Positions 40,881 through 50,133 of a stretch of DNA of 64,000 nt are shown here, piece by piece (the first letter of the stretch is position 1; each line of letters starts with the position of its first letter). Location of the stretch: NCBI RefSeq assembly GCF_014649715.1, contig NZ_BMTO01000021.1:1-64000 (forward strand), written 5' to 3'. The notes beneath the pieces are model-generated. The model ran no database searches. It had not been told where the DNA came from and was given only the letters and a program-made list of their open reading frames with translations. Source of the stretch: Streptomyces lateritius. GTDB taxonomy: Bacteria > Actinomycetota > Actinomycetes > Streptomycetales > Streptomycetaceae. Made by a program: the position numbers and the translations under genes.

Positions 40881-43025
40881 TCAGGCGTCGGTGAGGCTCT
40901 TGATGGCCTCCAGCGCCTGGCGGGGCGAGGTGACCTTCGGTTCGGCGCTGCGGCCGCTCTTGGAGCCGCGCCCGCCTCCGCCCTTGCCGCCGCCTCCGCG
41001 CCGGCGGGGCTTGCCGTCGCCGTCGTCGTCCTCGTCGGGCTCGGGCCAGAACTCGCCGGGCCGCGGCTCGGGCTCGCTCCAGTCGAACCACAGGCCGAGC
41101 TTCTCCAGCTCGCTGATCTCGTAGTCGGTGAGCCGGTTGATCTCGCTGGGGAACAGGTCGGCCAGGTCGTCGTCGAAGTCCACGTACAGCGCCTTCATCA
41201 GGACGGCCCGCCCGTTGTCGAGGACCACGACCGCGACACCGCCGGTGGAGACACCGTTCTCGGGTTCGGCCTCTCCGGCCATGGCCCGCTCGATCGCACT
41301 GCCTTCCTTGGGGGCGTAGCGGGCGGGGATGGTCGGGACGTCGTAGGCGTTCTCCATGGTGCCCTCCGCCGCCTTGCGGGTGGCGCCGGGCGAACCCATG
41401 TTGAAGATGACCGGCCTCGAGTTCTGCCGGAGGTTGTCCTTCATCTCCGTGGAGAACCCGTTGTGCGCGAACGGGCTCTGTCCGGCCGGGTTGAAGCCGA
41501 TGCCGTACTTGAGGCCCATGACGGTCAGGGCGTCGCCGTCGGCCTGGATGAACTCGCCATACTCGGGGTCCTGGCTCGCGGTCATGAACTCATCGGCGTA
41601 GACGTTGAGCTGCTTGTAGGGGCAGCGCGGGTCGCCGGGCTTGTAGTCGTGCGGCTTGCCGTCGTGCGCCCAGGGCATCTCCGCCCGGATCTGGCACAGG
41701 GCCTTGGCCGCGCGCAGCTGGCGGGCCATGTAGAGCGGGGTGATGCCCTGGCGGTCGATGTACTCACCGAGGGCGGTCGTCTTCTCGTCCTTGAAGCAGG
41801 ACGACAGCCACACGATCTGTCCGGCGTTGGACTCGGCCACCATGGTGACGGCGAAGAACTGCGTCTTGCCGCCGCGGGTGACGCCGAGGACCAGGCCGTG
41901 CTTGGCGGCGTTCTTGTCGTGCTGGAACACGAAGTTGTGCACCGGCTGGCCGGTGATGCTGAACCCGCACACGTACATGCCCTTGGCGTCCGGGCTGAGC
42001 AGCTCGCGGGTGGCGGGGAACTTCGGGGACAGCGGCGGGGTGTCGAACACGCTGATCAGGAACTCGGCTCCTTCGACCAGCACGAAGACGCGGCTGTCGT
42101 CCTCGGGCAGGCCCAGGGCGCGGCAGAGCTTGGGCAGGTCGATGCGCGGGGTGTCGGTGGGGTCGGCCATCCTCGCCCGGTAGAACGTCACGCCGCGCTC
42201 GTTGTCGCGGGTGGTGTGGACCAGCTCGGAGCCGGGGGCGCCGCCCTTGGAGCTGGCGACCCGGTCCGTCCACTTCTCCTGGTCGGTCGGCTTGGTGCGA
42301 CGGCGCTGGTTGGCGTCGGGGGTGATGTGAGCCTCCATCCAGCCGGGGCCGCCCTGGCGGCCGGGCTGGATGGCGACCTCCGACAGCGCGACGTCGCTGG
42401 ACGGCACCGCGAACGGGGCTGCGACCGCGGCCTCGGTGAGGCCGGTGATCGGCCGTCCGGTCTCCGAGGCGCGCAGCAGGATCGTCATGTCGTGCCGCTG
42501 CCCGGGGTGCCGGGTGGCCTTGACGACGTGGGTGCGGCCGGGCATCCCGGCGTTCTCCCACAGCATCCGCACCTCGCGGGTGAGCAGGTCCGCGCCGTCG
42601 TCCGGCACCGGCGGGGCTACCGGCTCGGGGATTTCGGCGGGCGCCGGCTGCGGGGCGGGGGCGGCGAGGGCGGGACGGTGGCGACGGCGGGTGTGCCGGG
42701 AGTAGGGCAGCACCAGCAGGCCGAGTGCCGCCCATCCGGCGGCGAGGAGGCCGTCCATCCCGTACGGGCCCCAGCCGCTGGTGTTCTTGGCGGCGACGTC
42801 GATCGCGGCGGCGGCCACGAGCGGGGTCCAGCGCAGGATCTTGCGTCCGGCGCCGGGCTCGTCGCTCTTGGCGGCGAGCACCCAGCCGCCGATCCCGGCC
42901 GCGCCGGCGAGCTGCACGACCTGGTTGACGGGGCTGTCGGGGTAGAGGTTCGGGGCCACGGCCAGCACGGGCGCGGCGAGGGTGTAGGCGAGGCGTTCGA
43001 GCGTGACACTGCGCGGCGTGGCCAC
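40881..43025 (-). CDS. TraB/FtsK-like DNA translocase (transfer ATPase)
   Basis: A 714-aa membrane ATPase from GTG 43025 (AAGGAG upstream). The N-terminus has three or four membrane segments (AYTLAAPVLAVAP, VVQLAGAAGIGGWVLAA, GLLAAGWAALGLLVLPY). The motor has Walker A GVTRGGKT near residue 385 and Walker B NVYADEF near 475. A GIGFNPAGQSP region follows, and the C-terminus is acidic then Gly/Lys-rich. This layout matches FtsK/TraB-type conjugal translocases and TcpA-like coupling proteins. With the MobF relaxase present, it may serve as the coupling protein. Confidence 0.82.
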   Translation of the reverse strand: MATPRSVTLERLAYTLAAPVLAVAPNLYPDSPVNQVVQLAGAAGIGGWVLAAKSDEPGAGRKILRWTPLVAAAAIDVAAKNTSGWGPYGMDGLLAAGWAALGLLVLPYSRHTRRRHRPALAAPAPQPAPAEIPEPVAPPVPDDGADLLTREVRMLWENAGMPGRTHVVKATRHPGQRHDMTILLRASETGRPITGLTEAAVAAPFAVPSSDVALSEVAIQPGRQGGPGWMEAHITPDANQRRRTKPTDQEKWTDRVASSKGGAPGSELVHTTRDNERGVTFYRARMADPTDTPRIDLPKLCRALGLPEDDSRVFVLVEGAEFLISVFDTPPLSPKFPATRELLSPDAKGMYVCGFSITGQPVHNFVFQHDKNAAKHGLVLGVTRGGKTQFFAVTMVAESNAGQIVWLSSCFKDEKTTALGEYIDRQGITPLYMARQLRAAKALCQIRAEMPWAHDGKPHDYKPGDPRCPYKQLNVYADEFMTASQDPEYGEFIQADGDALTVMGLKYGIGFNPAGQSPFAHNGFSTEMKDNLRQNSRPVIFNMGSPGATRKAAEGTMENAYDVPTIPARYAPKEGSAIERAMAGEAEPENGVSTGGVAVVVLDNGRAVLMKALYVDFDDDLADLFPSEINRLTDYEISELEKLGLWFDWSEPEPRPGEFWPEPDEDDDGDGKPRRRGGGGKGGGGRGSKSGRSAEPKVTSPRQALEAIKSLTDA

Positions 43026-43105
43026 CGGCTTCTCCTTCGGGGCGAACGGGCACGGGCGGCCCCGCTGGTGTGCGGGGCCGCCCGTGGCGGGGTGGGGGAG
43101 TGGGG

Positions 43106-43525
43106 TCAGCGGTTGAAGAACCCGGGCCGGGGCGTCTTCTCGCGCCGGCCCGAGCGGATGTCGTCCAGCGCGCCGTAGAGCCGGGCGTGGGTGCGCCGGG
43201 TCTGGTGGGTGAGGTCGGCGGTCTCCTGGGCGGTGTCGGAGAGCTTCTTGACCTGCACCCCGGCGCCGCCGAGGGCGACGGCGACGTTGCTGGTCAGCTC
43301 CACGAACTTCGTGTCGAGTCCGGCGTTGTCGATGTCGCGGGCCACGTCCTCGGCCCGCTTGGCGTTCCTCCTGACGCTGCGCACGAGCTCCTCGAGGCCG
43401 AGCCCGGCGTCGTCGAGCGCGCGCCCGAGGACGTCGAGCTTGGCCTGGACGGCCTTGTAGCGGTTGTCGCCGTCGGCGACGGCGGGCGCCGCGCCGTTGG
43501 GGCGGGGTGCGGGGGCACTGCTCAC
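43106..43525 (-). CDS. Helical hypothetical protein of the transfer block
   Basis: A 139-aa product from GTG 43525. Mainly amphipathic helix (AVQAKLDVLGRALDDAGLGL, RNAKRAEDVARDIDNAGLDT, TAQETADLTHQTRRTHARLY), with a conserved-looking end PRPGFFNR. It could be a coiled-coil partner of the translocase encoded just downstream. Function unknown. Confidence 0.7.
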   Translation of the reverse strand: MSSAPAPRPNGAAPAVADGDNRYKAVQAKLDVLGRALDDAGLGLEELVRSVRRNAKRAEDVARDIDNAGLDTKFVELTSNVAVALGGAGVQVKKLSDTAQETADLTHQTRRTHARLYGALDDIRSGRREKTPRPGFFNR

Positions 43526-43546
43526 AGCGGGTTTCCTCCCTGCTTT

Positions 43547-45787
43547 CTAGTCGTGGTGGGCGGCGGCCGACGTGTACGTCAGGCCCGCGTCTTCCTTGGC
43601 GGCCATGTCCTCGCCGTACACGCGGGCGACCATCGCGGCCGCGAGCTTGGCGGCCTCCAAGGCCAGCCCGCACTCGGTCGCGCACCGTTCGGCCTGCTGC
43701 TTCATGCGGGCCGCGGAGTCGGCCAGGTCCGAGATCAGCTCGGTGACCTGGGTGCTGACGTTGTGGTCGCCGACCAGGTCGGTGGCCATGTCCCGCAGGG
43801 CGTCGGCGACCTTGTCCAGGGCCTCCGCGAGGGCTTCGGCCCGCTCCTGGTCGGAGGCGGCCTGGATGGCGATGTTCGCCATCCCCATCAGGTACTCGTC
43901 GAACGTGATGTCGGTCCGGTGCTGGGCGGCCAGGCCGCCGTTGCCGGACGGCCTGCTGACCTGCGAGCTGCTCACGCTGCTCCCTTCCGTGCTGGTCGGC
44001 CGGCTGGTGCCGGGCCGTACGGTGTGCGGCTCCGGCGCGGGCGGCAGGCCCCGCACGCCGGTCGTGACGGCCGCGGGTCCGTCGGGGACGATGTCGGCGT
44101 CGACGATGTCGTCCTCGCCGCTCTTGGTGCCGGTGCGCGGCGGGCGGGTGGGACGGTCGGGCCACTCCACCGTCGGGGTCGACTCCTCCGCGCCGAACGG
44201 GCTGTCCGCCGGGCGGCCGGAGCGACCAGCGCGTCCCGTACGACCGCGTCCCGCCCGGCCGGTTCGACCGGTGCGGCGGGTACGCCCGCGACGTCCGGCC
44301 CGGCCCGTGCTGGCGGCGCGCCGGCGCCGGAACCGGCGGCGCTTCTTCGCGCCGTCAGACGCCCCGTCACCGGCCTTGGAGTCCTTGCCCGGCTCGTCGC
44401 CCGCCTTGCCGTCCTTCGCGGCGCTGGAGGCCCCGTCAGGGCCGTCCTTGGCGGTCTTGGAGTCCTTGCCGTCGGCGCCCTTCGCCTTGGAGTCCTCCGA
44501 GTCCTTGCCCTTGGAGTCCTTCTCCTTGGTCAGGCTGACCTTCTCCGCGCCGGCCTTGCCGTCCTTCGCGTCGGCGGCGGCCTTCGCGTCGGCGCGGCGC
44601 TTGTCCCAGCGGCGCTGCGCTTCCTCGCCGACGGCCCGGCCCAGCGTGGTGCGGCCCGGGTCGGCCGACGCCGCGGCTTCCCGCTTCGCCTTCCGCGCCT
44701 CCGCCCTCGCTGCCTTCTTCGCGCGTCGGTCCTCCCACGCCTGCTGCCGCTGCGCTCGGGCCTGATCGCGGTCCTTGGACCGGTCCGCGACATCGGCGGC
44801 GTGCCCGGCGCCGCGCCGTTCCTGCCGCCCGGCCTGCCGGGCCCCGGCGCGCTCCTGGCGGCCGCGGGCCCGCTCGGCACGGGGGCTGGACGCCGGACCG
44901 CCGCTGTCGGCCTTGGAGTTGCCGTTCCGGCCGGAGCCGCCAGAGCCCGTCTGAGAGCCTTTCGAGCCCCCGGACGACCCGTTGTGCCCGGAACCGGCTG
45001 CACGGCCGCCAGAGCCCCGCTCGGAGCCCTTCGCGCCGCCCTTGCCGCCTCCGCCGCTCCCGGTCGAGCCGGACCCCGAACGGCCGCCAGGGCCGCCGGA
45101 GTTGGAGCCGCGTGACGGCCCGGTCCGGCTCGGCCCGGCGCCGGAGTTGGTGCGGGAGGCCCCGCTGCCGCCTCCGCCGCGCGAGGAGCCGCCCCCGCCG
45201 CCGGCCTTCGAGCGGCCCTTGTCCGCCCCCATCCCGGAGCCGGACGCCGCGCCGGACGCCTTCGTGCGGTCGGCGTCGGCTTTTCCACGCGCCGCCGCCT
45301 TGTCGCCCTTCGCTTTCATCATCGCGGCGTGGAGCTTTCCGTTCTGCTCCATCATCGCGACTTCCTGCGCGGTGCGACCCTCCAGCAGCGCCGCCTTCCG
45401 CGCAATTTCAGCCTCGCGGAAAGGCGTCTCGCTTTCGTGATTAGCCCGCGCCATTTCCAGCCGGAGTTCCAGCCAGTCACCGAGGCGGTCGGCGAGAGAG
45501 CGACGCTGCTCGTATTCGCCTTCCTCGTATTCGCCTTCGGATTCCTCGGTTACCGGCGGGGCGATTCCTTCGGAACGCATCGCCAGTACGGGGTCCGGGG
45601 CCGCCGGAACTGCGGGAAGTTCCATGGTGGTCTCCTCCGGGCTTTCCGGGGGAGCCTCCGGGACTTCTTCCGGCGGCGGAATGGTGTCGATGAAATCCGG
45701 AATCGGCGGCAGCTCATAGGTGGAATCACCGCTCCACGGACCGTGGACCAGGGTCCCGCCGCCGGTCTCGTCGGACTCGTCGGACAC
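43547..45787 (-). CDS. Large low-complexity protein with helical C-terminal domain
   Basis: A 746-aa product from GTG 45787 (GGAGGGAGG upstream). Acidic Pro-rich N-terminus, then a long Gly/Ser/Lys/Ala-rich disordered region (GSNSGGPGGRSGSGSTGSGG), basic runs (KKRRRFRRRRAASTGRAGRR), and a structured last 150 residues (ITFDEYLMGMANIAIQAASD, LEAAKLAAAMVARVYGEDMA). The ends look conserved and the middle looks expandable. It probably binds nucleic acid or scaffolds the transfer complex. Confidence 0.7.
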   Translation of the reverse strand: MSDESDETGGGTLVHGPWSGDSTYELPPIPDFIDTIPPPEEVPEAPPESPEETTMELPAVPAAPDPVLAMRSEGIAPPVTEESEGEYEEGEYEQRRSLADRLGDWLELRLEMARANHESETPFREAEIARKAALLEGRTAQEVAMMEQNGKLHAAMMKAKGDKAAARGKADADRTKASGAASGSGMGADKGRSKAGGGGGSSRGGGGSGASRTNSGAGPSRTGPSRGSNSGGPGGRSGSGSTGSGGGGKGGAKGSERGSGGRAAGSGHNGSSGGSKGSQTGSGGSGRNGNSKADSGGPASSPRAERARGRQERAGARQAGRQERRGAGHAADVADRSKDRDQARAQRQQAWEDRRAKKAARAEARKAKREAAASADPGRTTLGRAVGEEAQRRWDKRRADAKAAADAKDGKAGAEKVSLTKEKDSKGKDSEDSKAKGADGKDSKTAKDGPDGASSAAKDGKAGDEPGKDSKAGDGASDGAKKRRRFRRRRAASTGRAGRRGRTRRTGRTGRAGRGRTGRAGRSGRPADSPFGAEESTPTVEWPDRPTRPPRTGTKSGEDDIVDADIVPDGPAAVTTGVRGLPPAPEPHTVRPGTSRPTSTEGSSVSSSQVSRPSGNGGLAAQHRTDITFDEYLMGMANIAIQAASDQERAEALAEALDKVADALRDMATDLVGDHNVSTQVTELISDLADSAARMKQQAERCATECGLALEAAKLAAAMVARVYGEDMAAKEDAGLTYTSAAAHHD

Positions 45788-45915
45788 GGGGCACCTCCCT
45801 CCTGGGGACTTGACAGACAGTGGGGTCTCGTGTGCACGCGCGTGCACGTGCACGTGTGCACGCTTTACGCGCGCGAGGCCCCGCCGGAGCCCGGCGGGGC
45901 CTTCGTGGGTGACGC

Positions 45916-46224
45916 TCAGTGACGCGGGCCGTGCTGCTTCAGGACGGTGTCCGCGTACTGCATGAGGTGGTCGAACAGCCGCGGGTCGCCCGCCTGCCGC
46001 TTCTCCAGCACCAGCTTGAAGAGGCGGCAGACCAGCGTGAATGCGGTGAGGACATCGTCACGACCGGATTTGACTTCCCTGGTGATTTCAGTCCGGGTGA
46101 CGCGGAGCCAGAATTCCATCCGGCCGGTCTCGCCGCGACTTTCGATCGCCTTGCGCTCTTCTTCCTGCAGCCAGCCGTTCCGCCCTTGAATGGAGCGTTC
46201 GATGCTGCTGAGGGGGCGCGTCAC
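45916..46224 (-). CDS. Small helical hypothetical protein
   Basis: A 102-aa product from GTG 46224, overlapping the previous stop by GTGA. Charged and helical (SIQGRNGWLQEEERKAIESR, LVCRLFKLVLEKRQAGDPRL). No cysteine, no membrane helix. Part of a coupled gene string. Function unknown. Confidence 0.7.
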   Translation of the reverse strand: MTRPLSSIERSIQGRNGWLQEEERKAIESRGETGRMEFWLRVTRTEITREVKSGRDDVLTAFTLVCRLFKLVLEKRQAGDPRLFDHLMQYADTVLKQHGPRH

Positions 46225-46700
46225 GCCGACTCCCTCTTACCGAGGTCGTAAATCGACGTGGGACCACTGTAGCCGGAATTCTGCTGCTGCGCACCCTGCT
46301 GCGGCGGGTTGGGCGCGGCCTGGAGGACCGGCGGGTTCTTCTTACGGTGCTTTTCCAGCTCCTTTTCCTTCCTTTCCTTGGCCGTATTCACCACGGCCTC
46401 GTCGTGGGCCCGGCGCTTGTAGGCGCTCTTTTCCAGACCCTCGGTGAGGTTCTTCAGGTTCTTGAGGACGTTTCCGAGGGCCCTTTCGACGGGCATCGCG
46501 CGCAGCCTGGCGTGGTACCAGCGGTCGCCCTCCACGTGGGTGTCGCGCAGGTGCACCTGGGTCTCGATCGAGAGGGTCTCCAGGTTCTTGCCGATGTCCA
46601 GCAGGACCCGCTGGACGTCGGCCAGGTACCGGGCGGTTGCCTCCGGGCTCTGCGCGACGTCGCGCAGGGGGGAGTAGTTCGGGTCGTTGTTGCTGTTCAC
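46221..46700 (-). CDS. Coiled-coil hypothetical protein
   Basis: A 159-aa product from GTG 46700. DVQRVLLDIGKNLETLSIET, then NVLKNLKNLTEGLEKSAYKR and EAVVNTAKERKEKELEKHRK form long helices; the tail is Gln/Pro-rich. Coupled to the 102-aa gene. Probably a structural accessory of transfer. Function unknown. Confidence 0.7.
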   Translation of the reverse strand: MNSNNDPNYSPLRDVAQSPEATARYLADVQRVLLDIGKNLETLSIETQVHLRDTHVEGDRWYHARLRAMPVERALGNVLKNLKNLTEGLEKSAYKRRAHDEAVVNTAKERKEKELEKHRKKNPPVLQAAPNPPQQGAQQQNSGYSGPTSIYDLGKRESA

Positions 46701-46816
46701 GGCGGGGATTCCCTCCTGGGGTGTACTGGTGGGGCTGTGACTGCTTCCGGCAGTCGCAGCGAGGGCCAGCCCGATTCGCGCGGGCTGGCCCTCACTGGTG
46801 TGTGCCGGACGGTGGA

Positions 46817-48682
46817 TCAGGGGCGGTAGCCGCCGGCGAGCAGCTCGGCCGCCTCCTGGCGGTACTCCGAGGCCGTGCCGGGCGAGGTGACCGCCAGCTC
46901 GTGCTGGATTTCGGAGAGCGGCAGCCGGTCGGCGTCGCCACCGGCGGCGAGGATCATCCGGGCGACCTTGCGGACCGCCCGCTCGCGCGGCTTGAGCTTC
47001 GCGGCGTCCTCAGCTTCGACAGCGCGCCGCTCGATTTCGGCGGCGGCCCGCCGCGTTTCGGCAGCGGCCCGCTCGGCTTCGGCAGCCTCCTTCTGGGAGC
47101 GCGCGATGTCGGCGAGAGCGGCCGCCTGGCGGCGGTCCTCCTCCGCCTTCTTGCGGTCGGCTTCGGCAGCGGCCCGCCGCGTTTCGGCAGCAGCCCTCTC
47201 CGTTTCGGCAGCACGCCGGTCCGCTTCGGCAGCGGCCTCGCGGGCCTCGGCGATGGCCTGGGTCTCGATGGCCTGCGCCTCCGCCGCGGCGACCCGGTCG
47301 GCCTCCGCAGCTTCCTTCCGCTTCTGCGCCGCCCGGCGCTCCAGCTCGGCCGCCTCCAGGTCGGCGGCAGCCTTCACCTTGCGCGCCTCGGCGATCCGGG
47401 CGGTCTCGATCGCGCCGGCCTCCGCCGCCGCGACCTTGTCTGCCTCCGCCGCCGCCCTGCGCTGCTCGGCGGCCTTCCGCTCGAGCTCGGCCTTCGCCAG
47501 GTCGGCGGCCGCCGCCGCCTTGCGCTCCTCGGCCTCCGCTCGCTCCGCCTCGGCCTCACGGGCGCGGGCTTCGGCGACCACAGCGTTGTCGAGGGCCTGC
47601 AGCTCCAGCTCAGCGGCCCGCTCTGCGGCGCTGACCTGGGCTCGGGCGTGCGCTCGGGCCTGCCCGGTCTGGCCGTCGACCTCCGCCTGGACCAGCTCCA
47701 CCTTCCCCTTGGCCCGCAGCCGCTCGGCTGCGGACTCCGCCTTGGCGACCTCGCTGCGGGTCTCCGCGTCCAGGCGGCGGCGCTCCGCCTCCTCCTCACG
47801 CTCGGCGGCTGCCTGTTCCTGCTCGTCGGGCATGGCCAGGGCCTGGGCGACGGTGTAGCCGTACGGGGCCATCTTCATCGGCAGCAGCTCGTCCTCGGTG
47901 GCCTGGGAGATGTCGCCCTCGTACTTGCGCTTGAGCCACTGTTCGTAGGCGATGAGGTCCTGATCGCGGCGGATCATCTCCGGGTAGGAGGTGACGCCCC
48001 ACAGCCGCATCCGGCGAAAGATCCGGGCCGTCGCCACGGGGGCGAGCACCCACCGCAGCCATGGGATCGAGTCGCGTTCGGCCTGGTCAGGACGGACAAC
48101 GCGGTCGATCGCGTCGCGGCCGAGCTCCACCACCATGATGAACAGGACCGGCACGACGCCGTGGGCGCCGGCCGCGACGTAGTCCATCAGCGCCCACGCC
48201 CGGTCCCGGGGAGCGCCGGACGCGGCGTTGAGGACGACCGTGACGGCCGTCAGCAGCCACACCGGGTAGCGGATCCAGCTGATGGGGCGCTTGAGCCAGG
48301 CCATCAGCAGGTCGACGGCGATCATGACCATGATGCCGACGTCGACGCCCACCGCGAACATCTGGCCCTTGCCCAGCGAGCCGAAGCGGAGCCGCTCGAA
48401 GGCGAAGATCGCGACGTGCTCGAAGGACAGGTACAGGCCGATGCCCGCGAGGACGAGCGCGGCGATCACGATCGCCCCGGCCGCCCACTTCTGAGTGCCG
48501 GTCAACTTCCCCGGGGAGGGCTTCGTTCCGGTTCCGCTTTCCGTCTCCGAAACGAACTCCGCCGTCTCCGAAACGACGTCGGTCGTCCGCGAAACCGGCG
48601 TGGGCGTTCCCGAAACGGCGGCCGGTGAAGCCGTCTCGGGGTCGGGTTCAGCCGCGGTTCGCGGCCAGTCGGTGATCGTCAT
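46817..48682 (-). CDS. DUF2637 membrane protein with long coiled coil (Spd-like)
   Basis: A 621-aa product from ATG 48682. Residues 60-200 hold four membrane helices (WAAGAIVIAALVLAGIGLYL, VGVDVGIMVMIAVDLLMAWL, IRYPVWLLTAVTVVLNAAS, GVVPVLFIMVVELGRDAI), the DUF2637 pattern seen in Streptomyces spread proteins. Residues 290-560 are an uninterrupted Ala/Glu/Arg coiled coil built on an AAETRRAAAEADRK-like unit, and a small helical domain ends the protein. It may form a membrane-tethered filament or spacer in mycelial plasmid spreading; that is inference. Confidence 0.85.
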   Translation of the reverse strand: MTITDWPRTAAEPDPETASPAAVSGTPTPVSRTTDVVSETAEFVSETESGTGTKPSPGKLTGTQKWAAGAIVIAALVLAGIGLYLSFEHVAIFAFERLRFGSLGKGQMFAVGVDVGIMVMIAVDLLMAWLKRPISWIRYPVWLLTAVTVVLNAASGAPRDRAWALMDYVAAGAHGVVPVLFIMVVELGRDAIDRVVRPDQAERDSIPWLRWVLAPVATARIFRRMRLWGVTSYPEMIRRDQDLIAYEQWLKRKYEGDISQATEDELLPMKMAPYGYTVAQALAMPDEQEQAAAEREEEAERRRLDAETRSEVAKAESAAERLRAKGKVELVQAEVDGQTGQARAHARAQVSAAERAAELELQALDNAVVAEARAREAEAERAEAEERKAAAAADLAKAELERKAAEQRRAAAEADKVAAAEAGAIETARIAEARKVKAAADLEAAELERRAAQKRKEAAEADRVAAAEAQAIETQAIAEAREAAAEADRRAAETERAAAETRRAAAEADRKKAEEDRRQAAALADIARSQKEAAEAERAAAETRRAAAEIERRAVEAEDAAKLKPRERAVRKVARMILAAGGDADRLPLSEIQHELAVTSPGTASEYRQEAAELLAGGYRP

Positions 48683-48928
48683 GAGGGCCTCCGAAGGGGG
48701 TCGTTCAGGGTGTGCGCGAAACGGCGGGGGCTGCTCCCGAAACGCGGTGAGGCGTTCCCGAAACGGCCCGGGGTGGGGATGGTTGCTTGCGAACTGGACA
48801 CCGGCTCTACCCGCTCCGCACCCACGAAAGGGCCGGCGGCCCGGGGGGCGGGCGGCCGTACTCGCGAAGCAGCGCGGGGCGGGCTCGAAACTGGGATCAG
48901 CTCCCGCCGGGCGGACGCGAAGTCAGCG
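48683..48928. other. Intergenic region without a supported gene
   Basis: 246 bases ahead of the DUF2637 gene contain several cgaaacg-like units (about 48718, 48738, 48760) also found at the start of that gene, where similar codons recur. It probably holds its promoter. No ORF is convincing. Confidence 0.4.
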
Positions 48929-49288
48929 TCAGCGCTCGGGGAACTGCGCGCCGTGCCGCCGAAGGTCGGCGGTGGTGATGCCGAAGTGGCGGCACCGGTC
49001 GATCAGCGGCTGGAGCCTGGTGCCCTCGGCGAGCGCCTCGGGCGAGCCGACGCCGTACAACCTCTGCATGGCGAACAGCTCGTTGAGCGCGGTCGCGGTG
49101 CGGGCGGCGTGCCGCACGAAGCGGCCCTCGCCCACCCACTCCTCCGCGATGACGTGGAGGGTGGTGCGCCAGCTGCCGTCGTAGTCGTCGGGGTCGATCG
49201 GCGGGATGTCGCTGCCGAAGATCGCGAACGCGGCGGCCGGGGCGGCGGCTTCCGTGCCGGGCTGGAGCGGGGTCATCGTCGTGGCCAT
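48929..49288 (-). CDS. Conserved hypothetical protein
   Basis: A 119-aa product from ATG 49288, with GGGAGG upstream. Ala-rich start, then SDIPPIDPDDYDGSWRTTLH and RTATALNELFAMQRLYGVGS. Mostly helical. It heads a block of small minus-strand genes ending near the WhiB gene. Function unknown. Confidence 0.7.
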   Translation of the reverse strand: MATTMTPLQPGTEAAAPAAAFAIFGSDIPPIDPDDYDGSWRTTLHVIAEEWVGEGRFVRHAARTATALNELFAMQRLYGVGSPEALAEGTRLQPLIDRCRHFGITTADLRRHGAQFPER

Positions 49289-49400
49289 AAGGGCCTCCCT
49301 CGACTGTTCGGTCCGGGCTGTCCAGCTCCCCCTCACCGCTCGTCCCGGCCGCCGTGGTGCGCGGCGGCCGGGACGAGCGGATCAGGCAACCGGCAGTCCG

Positions 49401-49577
49401 TCACTGCGGGCCGGTGGTGACCTCGTCGCGGGTGGGGAAGTTGTGGCGGCCGTCGTCCATGCGGACCGTCAGGTGGCCTCCGGTGTGCACCTCCTCCACG
49501 GTCCCCTGCTCCCCGGCGCGGTGCCGGGTGCCCAGGGCCTCGATGTCCGCGGTGAGGGTGATGCGGTCTCCGCGCAT
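49401..49577 (-). CDS. DUF4314-like small protein
   Basis: A 58-aa product from ATG 49577 (GGAAGGCAG upstream). RGDRITLTADIEALGTRHRA, then GTVEEVHTGGHLTVRMDDGR and a short tail fits the SH3-like DUF4314 pattern (MRGDRIxL...GxxGTVxxV...G.L.VxWDxG), common on actinobacterial mobile elements. Probably a small beta-barrel adaptor. Confidence 0.75.
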   Translation of the reverse strand: MRGDRITLTADIEALGTRHRAGEQGTVEEVHTGGHLTVRMDDGRHNFPTRDEVTTGPQ

Positions 49578-49690
49578 GTCTGTCCTGCCTTCCAGGAATC
49601 GGTCCGGGCTGTCCGGCTCCCCGTCACCGCCCGTCCCGGCCGCCGTGGTCGACGGTCGGTGCGGGCGGATCAGGCAGCCTGCAGACCGGA

Positions 49691-50002
49691 TCAGGAGGCG
49701 TTGCGAGCCCGCTGGCGGGCGGCGCGGCGCTTCATGGCCCGGCGCTCGTCCTCGCTCAGACCGCCCCAGACGCCGCCGTCCTCGCCGTGCTCCAGCGCCC
49801 ACCGGAGGCAGGTCTCCATCACGGGGCAGCGACGGCAGACGGCCTTGGCCTCCTCGATCTGCAGCAGCGCCGGGCCGGTGTTGCCGATCGGGAAGAACAG
49901 GTCGGGGTCCTCCTCGCGGCACGCGCTGCGGTCCCGCCAGTTCGTGTTGACCGGCATGTCAGCGGAGGGGGCGTAGCTGGTGCGTACGACGGAGCGGTTC
50001 AT
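49691..50002 (-). CDS. WhiB-family iron-sulfur regulator
   Basis: A 103-aa product from ATG 50002 (GGAGATCCG upstream). Cys28, Cys56, Cys59 and Cys65 are the four [4Fe-4S] ligands, and GVWGG (77-81) is the signature turn that contacts the sigma factor. A basic tail (KRRAARQRARNAS) should bind DNA. WhiB-like proteins act with region 4 of the primary sigma factor. Plasmid-borne copies often tune plasmid genes to host development or redox state. Confidence 0.92.
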   Translation of the reverse strand: MNRSVVRTSYAPSADMPVNTNWRDRSACREEDPDLFFPIGNTGPALLQIEEAKAVCRRCPVMETCLRWALEHGEDGGVWGGLSEDERRAMKRRAARQRARNAS

Positions 50003-50133
50003 CGGATCTCCTTCGTGGATGTCCCACCGTCAGGTGGGGGAGAAAAGGGGGCGCTCCTGCAGAGCCGGGCTGGGAAAACCAGTCGCTTTGCGGGCGGAAC
50101 GGTGCTGTCAGTGGCGACCGGTACGTTGATCAC

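Noticed and set aside
40872..43178. 768-aa plus-strand frame opposite the TraB-like gene
   Set aside because: It is the antisense shadow of an ATPase with Walker motifs; no start or family.
50028..50050. Small hairpin (cccaccgtcaggtggg) between whiB and tnpB as an IS left end
   Set aside because: Could be a left-end hairpin, but it lies on the wrong side of the TTGAT motif for an element beginning at 50131, so I did not call it.
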